The notes under the pieces were generated by a model. It was not told the DNA's origin, ran no database searches, and was given only the letters and a program-made list of their open reading frames with translations. 64,000 bases of DNA from Actinacidiphila acididurans (GTDB lineage Bacteria > Actinomycetota > Actinomycetes > Streptomycetales > Streptomycetaceae): NCBI RefSeq assembly GCF_016918855.1, contig NZ_JADKYB010000007.1, positions 186,001 through 250,000 of the forward strand, written 5' to 3'. Position 1 is the first letter of the stretch. Every line of letters starts with the position of its first letter. The position numbers were made by a program, and so were the translations under genes. Positions 35,069 through 43,985 of this stretch are shown here, piece after piece.

Positions 35069-35467
35069 TTACGACTGCGCCTGGAAGCGGGCGACCGTCT
35101 CGGCGCCCTCGGTGCAGGAGTTGTCCTCCGGCAGGTACTGCTCGGCCCATTTGCCAAGCTCTTCGAGGGCGGGACGGATCGCCTTGCCCGCTTCGGTGAG
35201 GCCGTAGCTGACCCGCAGCGGCGGGCCCGGGTCGACCTCGCGGACCACGAGCCCCGCCTCGGCCAGCTCGGTCAGCCGGTCGGAGAGCATGCGCTCGCTG
35301 ATCTTGGGGATGGCACGGCGGATCTCCGCGAAGTAGGCCGGGCGCTGTGTGAGTACCGCCACGATGAGGCCGGTCCAGCGCTTGCCGAACAACTCGAAGA
35401 CCCGGGTCAAGCCCACGTCGACGCCCGCACAAGGCACTCGCGCCCCCGCCTGCTGCCCCAGCTCCAT
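35069..35467 (-). CDS. HxlR family transcriptional regulator
   Basis: 132 aa from the ATG at 35467. GVDVGLTRVFELFGKRWTGLIVAVL with ISERMLSDRLTELAEAGLVVR and YGLTEAGKAI is the HxlR winged-helix pattern; an N-terminal cysteine (PCAGVD) could be redox- or electrophile-sensitive, as in the related YodB/QsrR regulators of quinone stress. It is divergent from an FMN azoreductase gene, the usual partner of such regulators, which suggests it represses azoR until oxidised or quinone-modified. Target assignment is inference. Confidence 0.9.
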   Translation of the reverse strand: MELGQQAGARVPCAGVDVGLTRVFELFGKRWTGLIVAVLTQRPAYFAEIRRAIPKISERMLSDRLTELAEAGLVVREVDPGPPLRVSYGLTEAGKAIRPALEELGKWAEQYLPEDNSCTEGAETVARFQAQS

Positions 35468-35622
35468 GCCTCAAGGGTACCGTGCCGCGCTCGACGTGCT
35501 GCAAAAAAGTAAGTCTCTGTGTTATCAATAGCTACGTACGAAATTGCGGCACGGCTGACGTCGTACAACGCCGTACGCGGCTGCCGCGCCCCCATCCCGA
35601 CGTTTCCTGAATGAGGCTCTCC
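35468..35622. promoter_or_regulatory. Divergent HxlR/azoR promoter region
   Basis: 155 bp containing an AT-rich core around 35505-35545 (AAAAAAGTAAGTCTCTGTG, then TTATCAATAGCTACGTACG) in otherwise GC-rich DNA. TACGTA is palindromic, and AGTAAGT resembles half-sites bound by HxlR-type regulators. Exact operator limits are not resolvable by eye. Confidence 0.5.
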
Positions 35623-36270
35623 ATGGCCACCTTGCTGCACATCGACTCCTCCGCCCTGTACGAGAACTCCGTCTCCCGGGAGGTCACCGGGATCTTCCGC
35701 AAGGAGTGGGAGAGCCAGCACCCGGGCGGAACGGTCATCTACCGCGACCTGGCCGCCGAACCGCTGCCGCACCTGACCGAGGACGGGATCGTGGCCGCGC
35801 TCACCCCGGTCGACACGCACACTCCGGCGCAGACCGAGGCGCTGGCGCTGCGTTCGGCGCTGGCCGACGAACTGGAGCGCGCCGATGTGGTGGTGATCGG
35901 CACGCCCATGTACAACTTCTCGCTGCCGTCGGTGCTCAAGGCCTGGATCGACCAGGTGGCCATCGTCGGCCGCACGCTCGGCGAGACCAGCTCGGTGGCG
36001 GGCAAGCCGATCACCGTGGTGGCGGCGCGTGGCGGCGGTTACGGGCCGGGCACCCCGCGCGAGAGCTACGAGTTCCTGACGACGTACCTGGAGAAGGCGC
36101 TCACCGGGCTGCTGGGGGCGGAGGTCGACTTCATCGTCCCGGAGCTGACGCTGGCCCGGTCGCAGCCGGCCATGGCCGATCTCGTCGACGCGGCGGACGC
36201 ATCACGGGCCAAGGCGCGCGAGGACGCGGTGGTGAAGGCGAAGACGCTGGCGGCGCGATTCGCCGCGTGA
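35623..36270 (+). CDS. azoR: FMN-dependent NADH-azoreductase
   Basis: 215 aa from the ATG at 35623 (an upstream in-frame ATG at 35611 is possible). Flavodoxin-like fold with LLHIDSSALYENSVSREV for FMN phosphate binding, GTPMYNFSLPSVLKAWIDQV and VVAARGGGYGPGTPRESYE, all typical of AzoR. It reduces azo dyes and, physiologically, quinones by two-electron transfer, protecting against thiol-reactive quinones. Divergent from HxlR, which likely controls it. A hairpin follows at 36356. Confidence 0.94.
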   Translation: MATLLHIDSSALYENSVSREVTGIFRKEWESQHPGGTVIYRDLAAEPLPHLTEDGIVAALTPVDTHTPAQTEALALRSALADELERADVVVIGTPMYNFSLPSVLKAWIDQVAIVGRTLGETSSVAGKPITVVAARGGGYGPGTPRESYEFLTTYLEKALTGLLGAEVDFIVPELTLARSQPAMADLVDAADASRAKAREDAVVKAKTLAARFAA

Positions 36271-36355
36271 CGCGCTGACGCGCGCAGGCTCCCAAGGGCG
36301 CAGGCTCGGAAGGGCGGGAGGCCCGAGGAGCCGAAGAGCGGAAGAGCGGAGGGGA

Positions 36356-36396
36356 ACGGTCGGGGCGGGCGGCATGGCGACCCCCCCCCCGACCGT
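36356..36396. terminator. Hairpin between azoR and terD, with C10 tract
   Basis: ACGGTCGGGGCGGG (36356-36369) can pair with a C-rich arm that includes ten consecutive C residues (36381-36390) and GACCGT (36391-36396). It lies between convergent genes and probably works both ways. The C10 run is a likely site of sequencing or replication slippage. Confidence 0.65.
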
Positions 36397-36443
36397 GGTG
36401 TTCAGATGTGCGGATCGCTGACCCGCGCCAGGTCCGGCGTGGG

Positions 36444-37019
36444 TCAGATGGTGACGCCGAAGTCCTGGGCAATGCCGCGCAGGCCGGAGGCGTACCCCTG
36501 GCCCACCGCGCGGAACTTCCACTCCGCGCCGTTGCGGTACAGCTCGCCGAAGACCATCGCGGTCTCGGTGGAGGCGTCCTCGGTCAGGTCGTAGCGGGCG
36601 ATCTCCGTGCCGCCGGCCTGATTGACGACGCGGATGAAGGCGTTGCGGACCTGGCCGAAGCTCTGCTGCCGGCTCTCGCCCTCGTAGATGGAGACGGGGA
36701 AGACGATCTTGTCCACGTCGGCGGGGACCGTGGCCAGGTTCACCTTGATCGACTCGTCGTCGCCCTCGCCCTCACCGGTGAGGTTGTCCCCGGTGTGCTC
36801 GACCGAGCCGTCGGGGCTCTTGAGGTTGTTGAAGAACACGAAGTGCTTGTCCGAGACGACCTTGCCCGACGTGTTGAGCAGCAGCGCGCTGGCGTCCAGG
36901 TCGAAGTCCGTGCCGGTGGTCGTGCGTACGTCCCAGCCCAGACCGACGGTGACCGCCGTGAGTCCGGGGGCCTCCTTCGTCAGCGAGACATTGCCGCCCT
37001 TGGAGAGGCTGACACCCAT
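36444..37019 (-). CDS. terD: TerD family protein
   Basis: 191 aa from the ATG at 37019. [73 protein letters not shown] and [20 protein letters not shown] are the classic TerD motifs; the acidic loops bind calcium. TerD proteins belong to tellurite resistance and stress or chemical-defence systems, and in Streptomyces affect development. Only a single terD is here, without terB/terC or TerY genes. Single-gene unit on the minus strand. Confidence 0.96.
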   Translation of the reverse strand: MGVSLSKGGNVSLTKEAPGLTAVTVGLGWDVRTTTGTDFDLDASALLLNTSGKVVSDKHFVFFNNLKSPDGSVEHTGDNLTGEGEGDDESIKVNLATVPADVDKIVFPVSIYEGESRQQSFGQVRNAFIRVVNQAGGTEIARYDLTEDASTETAMVFGELYRNGAEWKFRAVGQGYASGLRGIAQDFGVTI

Positions 37020-37213
37020 GGTGGATCTCCCTGCTCAGTTCGGCGCGGGCCACGCCACTTGACGATTCCTTTGCCCATTGGGACCAACGGACACCACCCT
37101 GCCCCGGTTCCCGGCGCCATGCCACCGATGCCGGCGCCGCGTGTCGCGGGGCCGGGGGTCGCGCCGGGGCGGTCGTCCCGGGCGGTGCGACGGGCCGGCG
37201 GGCGTCGCCGGTG

Positions 37214-37807
37214 CTACTCGGCGGGCTCGGTCTGCCTGTGGTCCTGCCGGACGTCCTGCTCGTCCTCCTGCTCGGCGGCCGCGCGCGGCGGTGCCGCCTG
37301 GATGCGGTCGATCGCCCACTTCGCCCACTCCTCGTGCAATGTCATGAGCCGCAGGCCGTATTCCAGGGACAGCCGCCCGTAGACGGACATGTCGTCGTCC
37401 CCCCAGTCCACCGTGCCCTCCAGCCGCTCCAGCGCGGTGCGGCTCTTGGCCGCGTACTCGGCCTCCAGACCGAGGTAGGCGGTGGCCTCCAGAGGGGTGA
37501 GGACGCCGAGGAAGAACACCCGCAGCAACGTCTCGCTGCGGCGGATCCGGTCCGGCTCGGTGGAGGTGAGCCAGTGCCGCAACTCGGCCAGTCCCTCCTC
37601 GGTGATGGCGTATTCCTTTCGCCCGCGCGGGCCCTCGGCGGCCACCTCGACCTGGCCGGAGGCGGCCAGCTTGCCCAGCTCGCCGTAGACCTGGCTCTGC
37701 GTGGCGGGCCAGACGTTGGCGAGCGACGTCTCGAACAGCTTCATCAGGTCGTACCCGCTGGCCTGACGTTCGGCGAGCAGGCCCAGGACCGCGTGGCGAA
37801 GACTCAT
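37214..37807 (-). CDS. PadR family transcriptional regulator
   Basis: 197 aa from the ATG at 37807 (MSLRHAVLGLL); in-frame ATG 37816 and GTG 37828 are alternatives. The PadR winged helix (SLRHAVLGLLAERQASGYDLMKLFE...VWPATQSQVYGELGKLAASGQVEV, RKEYAITEEGLAEL) is followed by a C-terminal Vir-type helical dimerisation domain. It probably represses the divergent membrane protein at 37925 or itself through the dyads at 37831-37870. Effector unknown. Confidence 0.92.
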   Translation of the reverse strand: MSLRHAVLGLLAERQASGYDLMKLFETSLANVWPATQSQVYGELGKLAASGQVEVAAEGPRGRKEYAITEEGLAELRHWLTSTEPDRIRRSETLLRVFFLGVLTPLEATAYLGLEAEYAAKSRTALERLEGTVDWGDDDMSVYGRLSLEYGLRLMTLHEEWAKWAIDRIQAAPPRAAAEQEDEQDVRQDHRQTEPAE

Positions 37808-37830
37808 GGACCCCATCCTACCTTCCACTC

Positions 37831-37870
37831 TTGACAGGTCAATGCTGGACCTTCTACTTTCGACATGTCA
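37831..37870. promoter_or_regulatory. Two related dyads in the padR divergent promoter
   Basis: TTGACAGGTCAA (37831-37842) and GACATGTC within TCGACATGTCA (37860-37870) share the GACA-x-GTCA pattern, with centres about 29 bp apart. They lie between padR and the membrane gene and are candidates for PadR binding. Confidence 0.5.
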
Positions 37871-37924
37871 GAGTTGGAATCACGCGGGCCGGGCCGTCCG
37901 GATCGCTGATCTCGGAGGGTTTCC

Positions 37925-38500
37925 ATGAACTACCTGCGCGGGTTCGTGCCGTGGATCGCGTTCGCCGCGGTCTCGGCGGCAGGCTGGCAATGGGGTGCGC
38001 CGGCCGGGCTGGCCCTCGGACTGCGGCTGCTCGCGACGGACCGGCGGGCCGGGGTCACCGCGGACGCGCTGGTCCTGGAATGGAGCACCTCGGCCTATTT
38101 CGCGGTCCTGACCGCCGTCGCCTTCGCACGGACCGACAGCGGGCTGCAGCACTGGACCGGCGCGCTGTCGCTGGGCTGGCTGGCCGTCACCGCCTGGGCC
38201 ACCCTCGCGGTCAAGCGGCCCTTCACCCTCGGCACAGCCCGGCGCCAGGCCCCGCCGGAGCTGTGGCGCCACCCGGCCTTCCTGCGGATCAACACCGTGC
38301 TGACCGGCGTGTGGGCCGCCGCCTTCACGGTCACCGCGGGCGCGCTCGCCGCCGTCTGCGCGGCCGGTGCGGGCAGCGCCGTCTCGGTCCCGGTCCAGAT
38401 AGCCGGCTTCGTCCTGCCCGCGCTGTTCACCGCCAGGTACCCGGACCGGGCCCGCGCCCGCATGGCGGCCGGCGCCGCAGCCGGCGGTCACCCTGCCTGA
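37925..38500 (+). CDS. Hypothetical integral membrane protein
   Basis: 191 aa from the ATG at 37925. Several hydrophobic helices can be seen (VPWIAFAAVSAAGW, STSAYFAVLTAVAFA, SLGWLAVTAWATLAV, VLTGVWAAAFTVTAGALAAV, VQIAGFVLPALFTARY), about five or six in all, with a conserved-looking cytoplasmic loop VKRPFTLGTARRQAPPELWRHPAFLRIN. This resembles a group of small actinobacterial membrane proteins without known activity. Divergent from padR and probably its target. I cannot assign a substrate. Confidence 0.8.
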   Translation: MNYLRGFVPWIAFAAVSAAGWQWGAPAGLALGLRLLATDRRAGVTADALVLEWSTSAYFAVLTAVAFARTDSGLQHWTGALSLGWLAVTAWATLAVKRPFTLGTARRQAPPELWRHPAFLRINTVLTGVWAAAFTVTAGALAAVCAAGAGSAVSVPVQIAGFVLPALFTARYPDRARARMAAGAAAGGHPA

Positions 38501-38790
38501 CACCTGCCACCGGGCGGACGCGGCGGGGGAACTGACGGTCAGCCGGCCCATCGACGTCCCGGCGCACATGATGACGCACGACGCTCCACCTGACGGCCCG
38601 CCATGTCGGCTTCGTGGACCTGCCGGTGGTCTTCGGCCAGGGCACAGCCGGCCGACCCCGCCGCACTGACCCCGCGCATTCCCGGAAGCCCGCGCAACAC
38701 CCCAGCCCGCACGTCCGCCGAGAAAAAGAGAGGCAAAAAATAAGCGGGCCTCCTCCGACGACTTCCGTCACCGGCGAAGACCCGCCATTG
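38501..38790. other. 290-bp gap with possible gene remnant and tRNA terminator
   Basis: No intact gene. A short stretch at 38583-38651 translates on the plus strand as TLHLTARHVGFVDLPVVFGQ with strongly coding-like third positions but is closed by a stop just upstream, and may be debris of a lost gene. Around 38715-38760 the minus strand shows an imperfect GC hairpin followed by T-rich sequence, a plausible terminator for the tRNA. Confidence 0.4.
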
Positions 38791-38874
38791 TGCGCGAGGG
38801 GGGAGTTGAACCCCCACGCCCTTTCGGGCACTGGAACCTGAATCCAGCGCGTCTGCCTATTCCGCCACCCGCGC
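38791..38874 (-). tRNA. tRNA-Leu (CAG anticodon)
   Basis: The minus strand folds as an 84-nt class II tRNA: acceptor GCGCGGG/CTCGCGC with discriminator A, D-arm GGCGGAATAGGCAGACGC, anticodon stem CTGGA/TCCAG around loop TTCAGGT (anticodon CAG), a long variable arm TGCCCGAAAGGGCG and T-arm GGGGGTTCAACTCCCCC. CCA is not encoded. It decodes CTG. A tRNA-Leu beside fhaA is also found, as I recall, in Mycobacterium, supporting conserved gene order. Confidence 0.96.
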
Positions 38875-39450
38875 ATGGGTGCTGCCGTTCGGATCTCGCA
38901 CTTTCCGGTGGACTGGCCGGTCCGGTGTGGTGCGGGAGCGCCTCCCGACATGCAGAAGATTAGCACGACGGCCGGAGTGGAATCACATCCGTTTGAGCGG
39001 GGGCGCCTCGGGCAGGCCGGGGCCCTCGGCAGCGCCCTCGTCAGGGCCTGGGCTCGGCATCGGGCGGCGCCCGCGGCCAAAGCTCATCGGCCCGCGGGGT
39101 GTGCGAGCGGCACGCGGGGGCAGACGGCCCGCGGCGGAAGCGACTTCGGGCGGAAAGAAGAGAGGCAAGCGCGGACGAGCGGAAGGCGGGCGGCAGGGGC
39201 GGCGGCACGCAGAAGGCCCCCGGTGGGGGACACTGGGGACACCAACTGGGGAGCGGCGAACCGGGGACCGCGCCCCTGGGCCGCCTCTACCATCGCAGTG
39301 GGCCGGGGGGCGCTCAGGCACGGCGTGGTGTGAGGGTTGACACTGCCCGGCCAGGCGGATCGGGGAACCACTGGTTTTTCCCACGCGTGGATACGATCAG
39401 TAAGCAGTACTGGAAGTGATGTCGACGAAGGCCCAGGAAGGAGGTGCCCG
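38875..39450. other. 576-bp intergenic region between tRNA-Leu and fhaA
   Basis: No gene is supported. For the tRNA (minus strand), TAATCT at 38962-38957 is a fair -10. For the fhaA operon, TTGACA at 39337-39342 is a possible -35 and GGATACGAT near 39388 a possible -10 of a second start; neither has a perfect partner. An 8-bp palindrome CAGTACTG lies at about 39405-39412. The remainder is purine-rich with no clear structure. Confidence 0.5.
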
Positions 39451-40368
39451 GTGGGTGTACTGAAGCGCTTTGAGCAGCGGCTGGAGGGCCTGGTGAACGG
39501 CACCTTCGCCAAGGTGTTCAAGAGCGAGGTGCAGCCCGTCGAGATCGCGGGCGCACTGCAGCGCGAGTGCGACAACAACGCCACGATCTGGAATCGCGAC
39601 CGCACCGTGGTGCCGAACGATTTCATCGTGGAGCTGAGCGCGCCGGACTACGAGCGGCTCAGCCCGTACTCGGTGCAGCTCGGTGACGAGCTGGCCTCGA
39701 TGGTCAGCGAGTACGCGGCGCAGCAGCGGTACACCTTCATGGGCGCGGTCAAGGTCCACCTGGAGCGGGCCGACGACCTGGACACCGGGCTGTACCGGGT
39801 CCGCAGCCGCACGCTGGCGGCCAGCGAGTCGCAGTACCAGCAGCCGGCCGCGTATCAGGGCGGTGGTCCGCAGGGCGGTCCGCCGCAGGACGGTTACGGC
39901 CGGCACGGACAGCGCGCCGGATACCCCCAGCAGCAGCAGTCCGGCCCGCCCCCGCGCCCGGCCGGCCTGCCGCCGATGCCCGCCGCACCGCCCCCCGGCG
40001 CCCCCGGTGGCGGCGGTCAGCAGCGCGGCCCGGCCCAGGTCACCCGGCTGCCCGGCACGGGAGTCGCGCCCGGCTCGCCCGCGGCCGGCGTCCGCCGCTG
40101 GATCGAGATCAACGGCACCCGCCACCAGATCTCCCGGCCGACCCTGGTCCTGGGCCGCTCGACCGAAGCCGACGTAAGGGTGGACGACCCCGGAGTCTCC
40201 CGCCGGCACTGCGAAATCCGGGTGGGTACGCCCTCCGTGGTCCAGGATCTCGGGTCGACCAACGGCATCGTGGTGGACGGACAGCACACCCAGCGCGCTA
40301 CGCTCCGCGACGGCTCCCGCATCGTCGTGGGGAGTACCACCATCGTGTATCGGCAAGCCGAAGGGTGA
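39451..40368 (+). CDS. fhaA: FhaA: DUF3662 and FHA domain protein
   Basis: 305 aa from the GTG at 39451, preceded by AAGGAGGT. The N-terminal DUF3662 domain (GVLKRFEQRLEGLVNGTFAKVFKSEVQPVEIAGAL, residues 1 to about 125) is linked by a Gln/Pro/Gly-rich segment to a C-terminal FHA domain (about 215-305, LVLGRSTEADVRVDDPGVSRRHCEIR, DLGSTNGIVVDG) with the Arg, Ser and Asn that bind phosphothreonine. FhaA binds phosphorylated MviN/MurJ-type partners and PknB substrates to tune peptidoglycan synthesis. First gene of the fhaA-fhaB-pstP-rodA-pbpA-(pknB) block. Confidence 0.94.
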   Translation: MGVLKRFEQRLEGLVNGTFAKVFKSEVQPVEIAGALQRECDNNATIWNRDRTVVPNDFIVELSAPDYERLSPYSVQLGDELASMVSEYAAQQRYTFMGAVKVHLERADDLDTGLYRVRSRTLAASESQYQQPAAYQGGGPQGGPPQDGYGRHGQRAGYPQQQQSGPPPRPAGLPPMPAAPPPGAPGGGGQQRGPAQVTRLPGTGVAPGSPAAGVRRWIEINGTRHQISRPTLVLGRSTEADVRVDDPGVSRRHCEIRVGTPSVVQDLGSTNGIVVDGQHTQRATLRDGSRIVVGSTTIVYRQAEG

Positions 40369-40378
40369 TGCGGGGGCA

Positions 40379-40894
40379 ATGTCAGAGCTGACCCTCACGG
40401 TCATGCGGTTGGGTTTCCTCGCCGTTCTGTGGCTGTTCGTGATCGTCGCGGTACAGGTCATCCGCAGTGACCTGTTCGGAACCCGGGTGACCCAGCGCGC
40501 CGTGCGCCGCGGGGACGACCGGTCCCGGCCCCCGCAGCAGCGCCAGCAGGACCGGCCGGCCCCCCGGCAGCAGCAGGCCGCCCCCCGACCGCGCCGCGGC
40601 GCCCCCACCAAGCTGGTGGTCGCCGAGGGCTCGCTGGCCGGCACCACCGTGGCGCTGCAGGGTCAGACGATCACGCTCGGCCGGGCGCACGACTCGACAA
40701 TCGTGCTCGACGACGACTATGCGTCCAGCAGGCATGCCAGGATCTACCCGGACCGCGACGGCCAGTGGATCGTCGAGGACCTGGGATCCACCAATGGCAC
40801 CTATCTGGACCGGAACCGGCTCACCACACCCACCCCGGTCCCGCTGGGTGCGCCGATCCGCATCGGCAAGACGGTCATCGAGCTGCGGAAGTAG
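40379..40894 (+). CDS. fhaB: FhaB (FipA-like) membrane-anchored FHA protein
   Basis: 171 aa from the ATG at 40379, 10 bp after fhaA. An N-terminal transmembrane helix (about 5-27, LTVMRLGFLAVLWLFVIVAV) is followed by a conserved basic stretch (RSDLFGTRVTQRA), a Gln/Pro linker and a C-terminal FHA domain (ITLGRAHDSTIVLDDDYASSRHARIY, DLGSTNGTYLDRNRL). It recruits phosphorylated division and wall-synthesis proteins to the membrane, as FipA does in mycobacteria. Confidence 0.94.
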   Translation: MSELTLTVMRLGFLAVLWLFVIVAVQVIRSDLFGTRVTQRAVRRGDDRSRPPQQRQQDRPAPRQQQAAPRPRRGAPTKLVVAEGSLAGTTVALQGQTITLGRAHDSTIVLDDDYASSRHARIYPDRDGQWIVEDLGSTNGTYLDRNRLTTPTPVPLGAPIRIGKTVIELRK

Positions 40895-40981
40895 TCGCAC
40901 AATGGGCGAGCGGAGCCACCAAGGGCGAGCGAGAGGGCGGGCAGCGTGCGGATGTACCCGGAGCCAACGGGGGAGGTGCGC

Positions 40982-42580
40982 ATGTCTTTGAGCCTGCGTT
41001 TCGCCGCCGGTTCGCACAAGGGAATGATCCGCGAGGGGAACGAGGACTCCGGCTACGCCGGCCCCCGTCTGCTCGCGATCGCCGACGGCATGGGCGGCCA
41101 GGCCGCCGGCGAGGTCGCCTCCTCCGAGGTGATCTCCACCATCGTCACCCTCGACGACGACATCCCCGGCTCCGACATCCTCACCTCGCTGAGCAACGCG
41201 GTGCAGCGCGCCAACGACCAACTGCTGCACATGGTGCAGGAGGACCCGCAGCTCGAGGGCATGGGCACCACACTCACCGCCCTGCTGTGGACCGGCCAGC
41301 GGCTCGGCCTGGTGCACGTCGGCGACTCCCGCGCCTATCTGCTGCGCGACGGCGTCCTCACCCAGATCACCCAGGACCACACCTGGGTGCAGCGCCTGGT
41401 GGACGAGGGCCGGATCACCGAGGAAGAGGCCACCACCCACCCGCAGCGCTCCCTGCTGATGCGCGCGCTCGGCAGCGGCGAGCACGTCGAGCCCGACCTG
41501 TCCATCCGCGAGGTGCGCGTCGGCGACCGCTACCTGATCTGCTCCGACGGCCTGTCCGGCGTGGTCAGCCACCAGACGCTGGAGGACACCCTCGCCGGGT
41601 ACCAGGCACCGCACGAGACGGTGCAGGAGCTGATCCAGCTCGCGCTGCGCGGCGGCGGCCCCGACAACATCACCTGCATCGTCGCCGACGTCCTGGACGC
41701 CGACGACAGCGACACGCTGGCCGGCCGACTCAACGACACCCCGGTGGTGGTCGGCGCGGTCGCCGAGACCCAGCACCAGCTCCAGGACGCCCGCCACCTG
41801 CAGACCCCGGCCGGCCGGGCCTCCGAACTCGGCCGCGCCCCGCACCAGGCCGGCCCGACCGGCGCCTTCGGGCCGCCCGGCAGCGGCCCCGGCCCCAGCG
41901 GCCCGCTCGGCAGCTTCGGCGCCTACGACGAGACCGACTTCGACAAGCCCGGCAAGAACCGCGCCTGGCTCAAGCGCAGTCTGATCATCGTGGCCGTGCT
42001 GGCGGTGGTCGGCGGCGGCCTGTACGGGGCGTACGCGTGGACCCAGACCCAGTACTACGTCGGGGCCAAGGACGACCACGTCGCGGTCTACCAGGGCATC
42101 GACCAGAAGCTGGCCTGGATGAGCCTGTCGCGGGTGCACGAGGACCGCGCCGACATCCCGCTGAAGTACCTGCCCGCCTACCAGCGCAAGCAGGTCCAGG
42201 ACACCATCGCGGTCAGCGGGCTCGGCCAGGCGAACGACAAGGCGCAGGAGCTGGCCCAGCAGGCGGGCGTCTGCAAGAAGGTCGCCGACGCCAAGAACGC
42301 CCAGACCGCCGCCGCGAAGGCCGCGGCCGCCGCCAAGGCCGCGCAGAGCCGGGTGGGCGGCGCCGGCGCCGTCGGAGCGGCTGGAGCCACCGGCAGCGCC
42401 GCCGGCCGGCCCGGATCCACCGCCACCAACGCCCCCGTCAAGCCGTCCAGCACTCCCACCACCGGCACCCGCCGCCCCACGACCACGACTCCGACGACCA
42501 CCCCGACCCCTGTGCCCACCCCGTCCCTGTCGCCCGACGAAAAGAAATTGGCCGAACAGTGCGGTACGGGCCAGCAGTAG
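40982..42580 (+). CDS. pstP: PP2C-type Ser/Thr protein phosphatase PstP
   Basis: 532 aa from the ATG at 40982 (GGAGG 6 nt upstream; the ATG at 40946 is less likely). The PP2C domain (1 to about 240) has metal-binding motifs REGNEDS, IADGMGGQAAGEVAS, VGDSRAYLLRDG, SDGLSGVV and GGPDNITCIVADV. A Gly/Pro linker leads to a transmembrane helix (about 337-356, SLIIVAVLAVVGGGLYGAYAW) and a roughly 170-residue outer domain ending in an Ala/Thr/Pro-rich tail. It reverses phosphorylation by PknB-type kinases. An 87-bp gap separates it from fhaB. Confidence 0.95.
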   Translation: MSLSLRFAAGSHKGMIREGNEDSGYAGPRLLAIADGMGGQAAGEVASSEVISTIVTLDDDIPGSDILTSLSNAVQRANDQLLHMVQEDPQLEGMGTTLTALLWTGQRLGLVHVGDSRAYLLRDGVLTQITQDHTWVQRLVDEGRITEEEATTHPQRSLLMRALGSGEHVEPDLSIREVRVGDRYLICSDGLSGVVSHQTLEDTLAGYQAPHETVQELIQLALRGGGPDNITCIVADVLDADDSDTLAGRLNDTPVVVGAVAETQHQLQDARHLQTPAGRASELGRAPHQAGPTGAFGPPGSGPGPSGPLGSFGAYDETDFDKPGKNRAWLKRSLIIVAVLAVVGGGLYGAYAWTQTQYYVGAKDDHVAVYQGIDQKLAWMSLSRVHEDRADIPLKYLPAYQRKQVQDTIAVSGLGQANDKAQELAQQAGVCKKVADAKNAQTAAAKAAAAAKAAQSRVGGAGAVGAAGATGSAAGRPGSTATNAPVKPSSTPTTGTRRPTTTTPTTTPTPVPTPSLSPDEKKLAEQCGTGQQ

Positions 42581-42602
42581 CACCAGGAGGGGCCGGCTCG
42601 TC

Positions 42603-43985
42603 ATGAGCACCAGCAACACCACCATCACCTCGATCGGCGCGCCGAACCGCCGTAACACCGAACTCGCCCTGCTGGTCTTCGCGGTGGCCATCCCGGTCTT
42701 CGCGTACGCCAACGTGGGCCTGGCCAAGAACAACTCGGTGCCCGCCGGCCTGCTCGGCTACGGCCTGGGCCTGGGCGCCCTGGCCGGCATCGCGCACCTG
42801 CTGGTGCGCAAGTTCGCGCCGTACGCCGACCCGCTGATGCTGCCGATCGCCACCCTGCTCAACGGCCTGGGCCTGGTGCTCATCTGGCGGCTGGACCAGG
42901 AACCGCGGCTCGGCAAGGCCATGGCGCCCAACCAGCTCCTGTGGTCGACCCTGGGCGTGGCCCTGTTCGTGGCCGTCCTGGTCTTCCTCAAGGACCACCG
43001 CATCCTGCAGCGCTACACGTACATCTCGATGTTCCTGTCGCTGGCGCTACTGGTCGCACCGGTCTTCTTCCCCGCGGTCTACGGCGCCCGGATCTGGATC
43101 ACCCTGCCGGGCATCGGCTCGCTCCAGCCCGGCGAGTTCGCCAAGATCATCATCACCGTATTCTTCGCCGGCTACCTGATGGTCAAGCGGGACGCGCTGG
43201 CGCTGGCCAGCCGCCGCTTCATGGGCCTGTACCTGCCGCGCGGCCGCGACCTCGGCCCGATCCTGGTGATCTGGGCGATGAGCATGCTCATCCTGGTCTT
43301 CGAGACCGACCTGGGCACCTCGCTGCTGTTCTTCGGCCTCTTCGTGATCATGCTCTACGTGGCCACCGAGCGGACCAGCTGGATCGTCTTCGGCCTGCTG
43401 CTCAGCGCCGGCGGCGCGGCCGTGGTCGGCAGCGCCGAGCCGCATGTGAAGGTGCGCGTGCAGGACTGGCTGCACCCGCTGAAGCTCGCCGCCAACGGGG
43501 GCGTCACAGAGACCGCGCAGTCCATGTACGCCTTCGGATCCGGCGGCCTGTTCGGCTCCGGCCTCGGCCAGGGCTACTCCCGGCTGATCGGCGGCATCGC
43601 CCCCAAGAGCGACTACATCCTGGCCACCGTCGGCGAGGAGCTGGGCCTGGCCGGCCTGATGGCCGTGCTGCTGCTGTACGCGCTGCTGATCGAGCGCGGC
43701 ATACGTACCGCGCTGGCCGCCCGCGACCCGTTCGGCAAGCTGCTCGCGATCGGCCTGTCGGGCGCGTTCGCGCTCCAGGTGTTCGTGGTCGCGGGCGGGG
43801 TGACCGGGCTGATCCCGCTGACCGGTATGACGATGCCGTTCCTGGCCCAGGGCGGCTCCTCGGTGATCGCCAACTGGGCGCTGGTGGCGATCCTGCTGCG
43901 GATCAGCGACACCGCCCGGCGGCCGGCCCCCAGCCCCGCTCCCTCGCCCGACGCCGAAGCGACCCAGGTGGTGCGCAGCCAGTGA
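42603..43985 (+). CDS. rodA: SEDS peptidoglycan polymerase RodA/FtsW family
   Basis: 460 aa from the ATG at 42603. About ten to twelve transmembrane helices with SEDS motifs: ITLPGIGSLQPGEFAKI, VFETDLGTSLLFFGLF, and the C-terminal KSDYILATVGEELGLAG and LTGMTMPFLAQGGSSVIANWALVAILLRIS. SEDS proteins polymerise lipid II glycan strands with a class B PBP, here the product of the overlapping next gene. Normal length. Whether it serves growth or sporulation is not decided by sequence. Confidence 0.95.
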   Translation: MSTSNTTITSIGAPNRRNTELALLVFAVAIPVFAYANVGLAKNNSVPAGLLGYGLGLGALAGIAHLLVRKFAPYADPLMLPIATLLNGLGLVLIWRLDQEPRLGKAMAPNQLLWSTLGVALFVAVLVFLKDHRILQRYTYISMFLSLALLVAPVFFPAVYGARIWITLPGIGSLQPGEFAKIIITVFFAGYLMVKRDALALASRRFMGLYLPRGRDLGPILVIWAMSMLILVFETDLGTSLLFFGLFVIMLYVATERTSWIVFGLLLSAGGAAVVGSAEPHVKVRVQDWLHPLKLAANGGVTETAQSMYAFGSGGLFGSGLGQGYSRLIGGIAPKSDYILATVGEELGLAGLMAVLLLYALLIERGIRTALAARDPFGKLLAIGLSGAFALQVFVVAGGVTGLIPLTGMTMPFLAQGGSSVIANWALVAILLRISDTARRPAPSPAPSPDAEATQVVRSQ

